From NCBI GenBank assembly GCA_002371755.1, contig DFGM01000170.1, forward strand, positions 5,160 to 13,758: 8,599 bases of DNA, in the 5' to 3' direction. Shown piece after piece: positions 5,141 through 8,599 of this stretch. The notes beneath the pieces are model-generated. The model worked only from the letters and a program-made list of their open reading frames with translations, was not told the origin of the DNA and searched no databases. Origin of the DNA: Verrucomicrobia bacterium UBA3750 (lineage in GTDB: Bacteria; Verrucomicrobiota; Kiritimatiellia; RFP12; UBA1067). The position numbers and the translations under genes were made by a program. Position 1 is the stretch's first letter. Every line of letters starts with the position of its first letter.

Positions 5141-7825
5141 TCAGGAGAATATCTTGTCGAGTCCGTCGCGGACGAACATGGATGTGCAGAAGAGGTTGTT
5201 CGCGTCGCGCGCGATATCGCCGCCAAGCTTCTTTACGCCCCCGTTCGGCTTCTTGACAACGATGTCGCCTGTCTGGAGCGTCTCGCCTGGTTCGTCGAGC
5301 CAGCCTTCCTTCTCGATGACTTTGCCTTCGCGACCGAGCTGCTCGGCCTTGGCAATGATGTCGTCGAGACGGCTGACCGCCGCATTGAAGTTCTCTTTCG
5401 AAAGGCGCGAACGTATCGAGTTCAGGTATTCGTCGCGCTTCGGTCCGGATTTCAGCGCCAGGATGGCATCGTATGCCCCGCGGTCGATCTTGTCCGGCAC
5501 GGCAAGGGTCTGTACGCCCGTGACTTGACGGAGCGCGTTGGCGATAGCCTTGTTTTCGATCTTCGAGGCGTCGATGGTGTACTGTCCCTTCTCATCGGCC
5601 GTTATGCCGGGGTCTTTGAGCAGGTTCTCGAGTACGTTCTTGTAGTTGCGGGAGTCGATCTTCTTTGCGATGTTAGTCAGAGCGTCCACGAAATCCTTCG
5701 ACCTTTCTTCGTCGAAGGAGAACTTCACGGCGCCGGTGCGGTACTGCGAATACCCGGCGTCGTTGTCAATGCCCTTGACAGTGACGGCATGCGTCGTGGG
5801 ATCGACATGGACGAAGTAGTTCGCGTGATGGCGGTCGGCCTGTCCTGTCACGAGGTCCAGCCACTGCAGACGGTTAAGCTCGCTCCTGAGGTCGGCCTTG
5901 ATCTGCTTCCTCTGTGCCGGCGGAAGCTTCTTGATTTCCTTTGCCGACATTCCGCCGCCAGGAGAGGAAGACTTGAAAAAGCCGGGTTCCGCAATGTCCG
6001 CAGCCGTCATACCCTTTGCCTTCTCCATGTAGAAGCCGAATACTCCGTTGTGCGTGCCGACCGAGTAGTCGACGAGAAGGCCGCCCATGCCCAGTGCCTT
6101 GGCGGCGTTCTTGGATGCGATGTTTAGGTTCGCGGTCATCTGCTGCGAGGTGTAGTTTTTGGCGGCTCCCGCCACGAGTCCAGAAAGCCCGGCCCTGCTC
6201 TCGGTCTCGCCCTTGAATACGACCTGCCTGCCGTCGGCGCGCGTAAGCTCGTACACCGTGCCCGCCGCACCGGCGCCGAGCAGGCGCTCGGAGACTATGT
6301 TGCCGTCCTCGTTTGCGGGGTCGACGTCCGAGTCCTTCAGCCCGCGCGCACGGGCCTCGACGACGGACGATACGGATATAGTCCCTTTGAATACGTTCAT
6401 CGCCTCTGTGGCGGAAAAGAGCCGCTTGCTGTTGCGTATTTCATCGACAATCTTGTCGAAGCCTATGACAATGGGTCTTATGCACTTCATACGGGCGAAA
6501 ATCGCGTTGAGGCGCATTGCGGACTCGCCCAAGCTGGGGTCGACCTGAAATGCCGCCTTTTCGAGTTTTTTCGCCTTGACGCCAAGATCGTGGATGAGCT
6601 TTTGAATGTCTTCATCCGACTTCTTGCTGTCCACGACGGCGTCTGCTACGGCCTTCATTGCCAACATGAACCCGTCGCGGCACGCAAACGCCGTCTGGTG
6701 TTTCGTGCTGTAGCCATGCTGATCCTCGTATCCTTCATCCGTGTACAGAAGCGAGACCGTAGTTTCGATGTAGTTTTGGAGTATCTTGCGAGACACATCG
6801 CTGCGGGCGGTCTCGAAAAGTGCCTCCGCCTTGGCGACCTCCGCCTCGAGAGCCTTTATGATGTCTTTCGCCACCATCATTCGCCCGTTGCCGACCTGGA
6901 CGCCGTTCTTCCGGATGTCCTGCAGCGCCGCCTTCATCGTGGCGATGTCGCTCTTCAGCGCGTTGAAGTCGGCCTCGCCGAGGGTGGACGAAGGATTGTT
7001 CCGGAACGCATCTATCTTCTCCGCGAGCGGACGGAGCTTCGCGGAAACGTTCTCGTTGACCGTCGCGAGCGCATCCGCCGTGCCGTGCATCGCGAGTGCC
7101 TGGCGCGGCATGAGGTCGTTCACCTTTGCCTTGAGGATGGCCGTGATGTTGGGATCGGAGTTCTGTCCGTTTGCCGCGAGATAGACGGCGAAGTTCTTCA
7201 TCTGCCATGCCAGCTGGTCGATTTCCATCATCCGGCGGTCGCAGATCATGGTGAACTCGTTCACCCCGTTTATCAACTCTTCGCTGATACCCGTGTACTT
7301 CGCGTTCCCGCTCCGCACCTGTTCCTCGTTCCGGACCGTGGCGTTCACGATTTTGCCGACCTGTCCGAGAAGCGCGGAGAGGTCCTGTTGCGCCTTGACG
7401 GCCGCCGCTACTGCCTTGCCAGCAGAGGTCTTGAGGTCGTAATGGTTGTCCGCTCCAATCGCGGTGGCAAGCTCTCTGCCGGTGAACTTGTCGAGGGCCT
7501 TGAGCGTCTTCGCGGCCGTGTCGGCCGTATTGGCGAGGAGTTTGAGCGAGCCCTTGTCGAGAATTCCTTGGTTCACAAGCGTCTGGAGGGAGGCCTTTAC
7601 CTGTTTGGCGTCAAGGCTCTTCGTCGAGGCCATGGCGGCCTTCATCAGAAGGACGTCTAACTGCGAGACCATCTTGCCGATGGCCTCCTGCCTCTGGTCC
7701 ACCTGCGCGTTTGCGCCATCCTGCGGGACCTGCTGCTGCTGGACTCCCTGCGGCTTCGCGGCGTCGACGCCGCGAAGAAAGTAGTCCATCGAAACGTTAT
7801 TGATGTTTACGCTTGCAAGTGGCAT
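5141..7825 (-). CDS. Large kinase-like protein, candidate secreted effector
   Basis: I do not recognise this 894-residue protein as a named family. It has no signal peptide or membrane segment. The N-terminus is polar and Gln-rich (GVQQQQVPQDG at 27-37). Residues 45-480 are mostly helical and Ala/Lys-rich. From about 510 there is a kinase-like module: a glycine loop LLGAGAAGTV (515-524), a likely ATP-binding Lys at 538 (VVFKGE), a catalytic loop TGQADRHHANYFV with D664 and N669 spaced as in kinases, and a metal-binding IDND (686-689). The DRHxxN pattern resembles PI3/4-kinases, and DRHH plus a later DN resembles FAM20-type kinases. A helical C-terminus follows, ending in a basic-then-neutral tail. 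The ATG at 7825 has AAAGGAG 8 bases upstream. The gene follows a small acidic gene by 55 bases. Lipid or protein phosphorylation and export are inference. Confidence 0.75.
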   Translation of the reverse strand: MPLASVNINNVSMDYFLRGVDAAKPQGVQQQQVPQDGANAQVDQRQEAIGKMVSQLDVLLMKAAMASTKSLDAKQVKASLQTLVNQGILDKGSLKLLANTADTAAKTLKALDKFTGRELATAIGADNHYDLKTSAGKAVAAAVKAQQDLSALLGQVGKIVNATVRNEEQVRSGNAKYTGISEELINGVNEFTMICDRRMMEIDQLAWQMKNFAVYLAANGQNSDPNITAILKAKVNDLMPRQALAMHGTADALATVNENVSAKLRPLAEKIDAFRNNPSSTLGEADFNALKSDIATMKAALQDIRKNGVQVGNGRMMVAKDIIKALEAEVAKAEALFETARSDVSRKILQNYIETTVSLLYTDEGYEDQHGYSTKHQTAFACRDGFMLAMKAVADAVVDSKKSDEDIQKLIHDLGVKAKKLEKAAFQVDPSLGESAMRLNAIFARMKCIRPIVIGFDKIVDEIRNSKRLFSATEAMNVFKGTISVSSVVEARARGLKDSDVDPANEDGNIVSERLLGAGAAGTVYELTRADGRQVVFKGETESRAGLSGLVAGAAKNYTSQQMTANLNIASKNAAKALGMGGLLVDYSVGTHNGVFGFYMEKAKGMTAADIAEPGFFKSSSPGGGMSAKEIKKLPPAQRKQIKADLRSELNRLQWLDLVTGQADRHHANYFVHVDPTTHAVTVKGIDNDAGYSQYRTGAVKFSFDEERSKDFVDALTNIAKKIDSRNYKNVLENLLKDPGITADEKGQYTIDASKIENKAIANALRQVTGVQTLAVPDKIDRGAYDAILALKSGPKRDEYLNSIRSRLSKENFNAAVSRLDDIIAKAEQLGREGKVIEKEGWLDEPGETLQTGDIVVKKPNGGVKKLGGDIARDANNLFCTSMFVRDGLDKIFS

Positions 7826-7833
7826 GGCTAAAT

Positions 7834-7840
7834 CTCCTTT
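7834..7840 (-). promoter_or_regulatory. Ribosome binding site of the kinase-like gene
   Basis: AAAGGAG lies 8 bases before the ATG at 7825 and fixes this start. The 55-base gap to the upstream gene shows no convincing promoter or terminator, so the two genes are probably co-transcribed. Confidence 0.7.
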
Positions 7841-7880
7841 CTCTCCTTCACGTCCTGTCTACACGCAACACGGCAAAAGG

Positions 7881-8372
7881 TTACGGCCAGATTATCTGAA
7901 GGCTTTCCCCTTCGGACGAAACATCGTTTTCAAGGCGCGCGACGAGCGGCTGCCAGTCGTCGGCGGAGTCGATTTCCTCGCCGTCCGAACCGGTTATGGC
8001 GTACCGCGCGCCCGATTCGTCCGCCTCCACCGAAAGTTCCGCCTCGCCGTCATGCAGAACCCTCTCCGCCGAGGTCGAGGAGATGAGCAGTATGGCCATG
8101 CGAATCGCGGCTCCTATCCTGGCATTGTCGAAGTTCATTTCATCCTCGCCGGAGAGAACCCGCGCATACGGCAGGCGGAAACTTATGCTCAGCCAATCGG
8201 AGCGCCACGAGAACGCAAAATACCGGCTCTGCAGTCCATGTCCTTCGACAAAATCCGACAACTCGTTCCCCGACTCCAGTTCGGCAAGTGCACCGCGAAG
8301 GTCTTCTACGGCGTTGTCTCCATGCGTGTCGGCATTCACCGGCAAGAGTTCCTGTTCCTGGATTTCAGCCAT
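7881..8372 (-). CDS. Small acidic protein, function unknown; possible chaperone or partner of the kinase-like protein
   Basis: The product is 163 residues from the ATG at 8372. I do not recognise the family. It is strongly acidic, with no signal peptide, membrane segment or cysteine. By eye the order is: a helix (22-42, VEDLRGALAELESGNELSDF); two beta strands (50-72, RYFAFSWRSDWLSISFRLPY); a helix (84-104, ARIGAAIRMAILLISS); two strands (109-128, AELSVEADESGARYAITG); a helix (140-150); and a final strand (LQIIWP). Small size, acidity, mixed alpha/beta order and position just before a large cytoplasm-made protein are features of type III secretion chaperones, but no family motif proves this. 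The start was chosen because GGGAGGAA lies 6 bases upstream; two in-frame ATGs at 8399 and 8393 lack such a site. The start overlaps the rph stop by 8 bases (ATGGCTGA). Confidence 0.75.
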   Translation of the reverse strand: MAEIQEQELLPVNADTHGDNAVEDLRGALAELESGNELSDFVEGHGLQSRYFAFSWRSDWLSISFRLPYARVLSGEDEMNFDNARIGAAIRMAILLISSTSAERVLHDGEAELSVEADESGARYAITGSDGEEIDSADDWQPLVARLENDVSSEGESLQIIWP

Positions 8373-8598
8373 GTGTCGTTCCTCCCGATCCATGTTCATT
8401 TTGCGCGTCCTTCATAAGTCCGAATATTTGCTTGAGGCCTTTGCGGGCGAGAGCGCGGAGAGCGTCGAGCGACTCCTCGGTGAACGGATTGTGTTCAGCC
8501 GTTCCCTGAAGTTCCACATATCGTCCGTCGTCCGTCATCACGACATTTAGATCGACTTCGGCGGTCGAGTCGTGCGCGTAGTCGAGGTCGAGCGTCGG
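8365..8598 (-). CDS. rph: Ribonuclease PH, C-terminal part (cut by window edge)
   Basis: The last 77 residues are visible, entering from the right edge. They contain the RNase PH C-terminal hallmark LDLDYAHDSTAEVDLNVVMT, followed by GRYVELQGTAEHNPFTEE and the final helix LDALRALARKGLKQIFGLMK. RNase PH is a phosphorolytic 3'-5' exoribonuclease that trims tRNA 3' ends; the active protein is a hexamer in the cytoplasm. The final residues DAQNEHGSGGTTHG extend past the usual end, and they coincide with the ribosome binding site and first codons of the next gene. The N-terminal two thirds, including much of the active site, lie outside the window. The non-canonical phosphatase gene rdgB, a common neighbour of rph, is not found downstream. 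Confidence 0.94.
   Translation of the reverse strand, partial: PTLDLDYAHDSTAEVDLNVVMTDDGRYVELQGTAEHNPFTEESLDALRALARKGLKQIFGLMKDAQNEHGSGGTTHG
8379..8386 (-). promoter_or_regulatory. Ribosome binding site that fixes the start of the acidic gene
   Basis: GGGAGGAA ends 6 bases before the ATG at 8372, inside the last codons of rph. It favours this start over the two upstream in-frame ATGs and makes coupling to rph translation likely. Confidence 0.65.
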
Positions 8599-8599
8599 C

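Noticed and set aside
5126..7660. Long open frames on the plus strand (333 and 356 residues) opposite the kinase-like gene
   Set aside because: They are antisense shadows typical of G+C-rich coding DNA. They lack recognisable domains, and the minus strand frame has kinase landmarks and a strong ribosome binding site.
7881..8372. Confident assignment of the acidic protein to the CesT type III chaperone family
   Set aside because: Size, charge and context fit, but I could not see the family pattern clearly enough, and no secretion gene is in the window. Kept as a hypothesis only.

Overview
The window is a compact bacterial segment of about 57% G+C (by eye). Every gene I can support lies on the minus strand, so transcription runs from high to low coordinates. 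In that order the genes are: the 3' end of rph (RNase PH); a small acidic protein; an 894-residue kinase-like protein; scpB; a TPR/coiled-coil/LysM protein; a 79-residue tail-anchored membrane protein; a second coiled-coil/LysM envelope protein; purC; ybaB/ebfC; recR; and the 5' end of an ABC transporter ATPase. I see no tRNA, rRNA, CRISPR array or insertion sequence. No gene-free stretch exceeds about 130 bases.

Layout. Region 1 (8599-7881) is the end of rph, overlapped by 8 bases by an unrecognised acidic 163-residue gene. Region 2 (7825-5141) is one long gene with no signal peptide. It has a mostly helical N-terminal half and a C-terminal ATP-binding module with a PI3/4-kinase- or FAM20-like catalytic loop (DRHHAN, then IDND). 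Region 3 (5140-5012) is the only real intergenic gap and holds an extended -10 promoter almost abutting scpB. Region 4 (5011-1) is a tightly packed run of eight genes with overlaps or short gaps. It mixes chromosome segregation (ScpB), envelope proteins (two LysM proteins and a small membrane protein), purine synthesis (PurC), recombinational repair (YbaB-RecR) and transport.

How the genes may work together. YbaB and RecR form their classic pair. The two LysM proteins and the small membrane protein between them look like an envelope module that may bind peptidoglycan. The most unusual part is the acidic small gene followed by the kinase-like protein. Its architecture (small acidic protein, then a large protein without a signal peptide, a polar Gln-rich N-terminus and a eukaryote-like kinase loop) resembles a secretion chaperone plus injected effector, but no secretion apparatus is visible here.

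Organism. LysM and lipoprotein-type signals suggest a bacterium with peptidoglycan and probably an outer membrane. The mix of housekeeping genes would suit a Verrucomicrobiota/Kiritimatiellota/Lentisphaerota-type genome, but this is a guess from general feel and not from a diagnostic marker.
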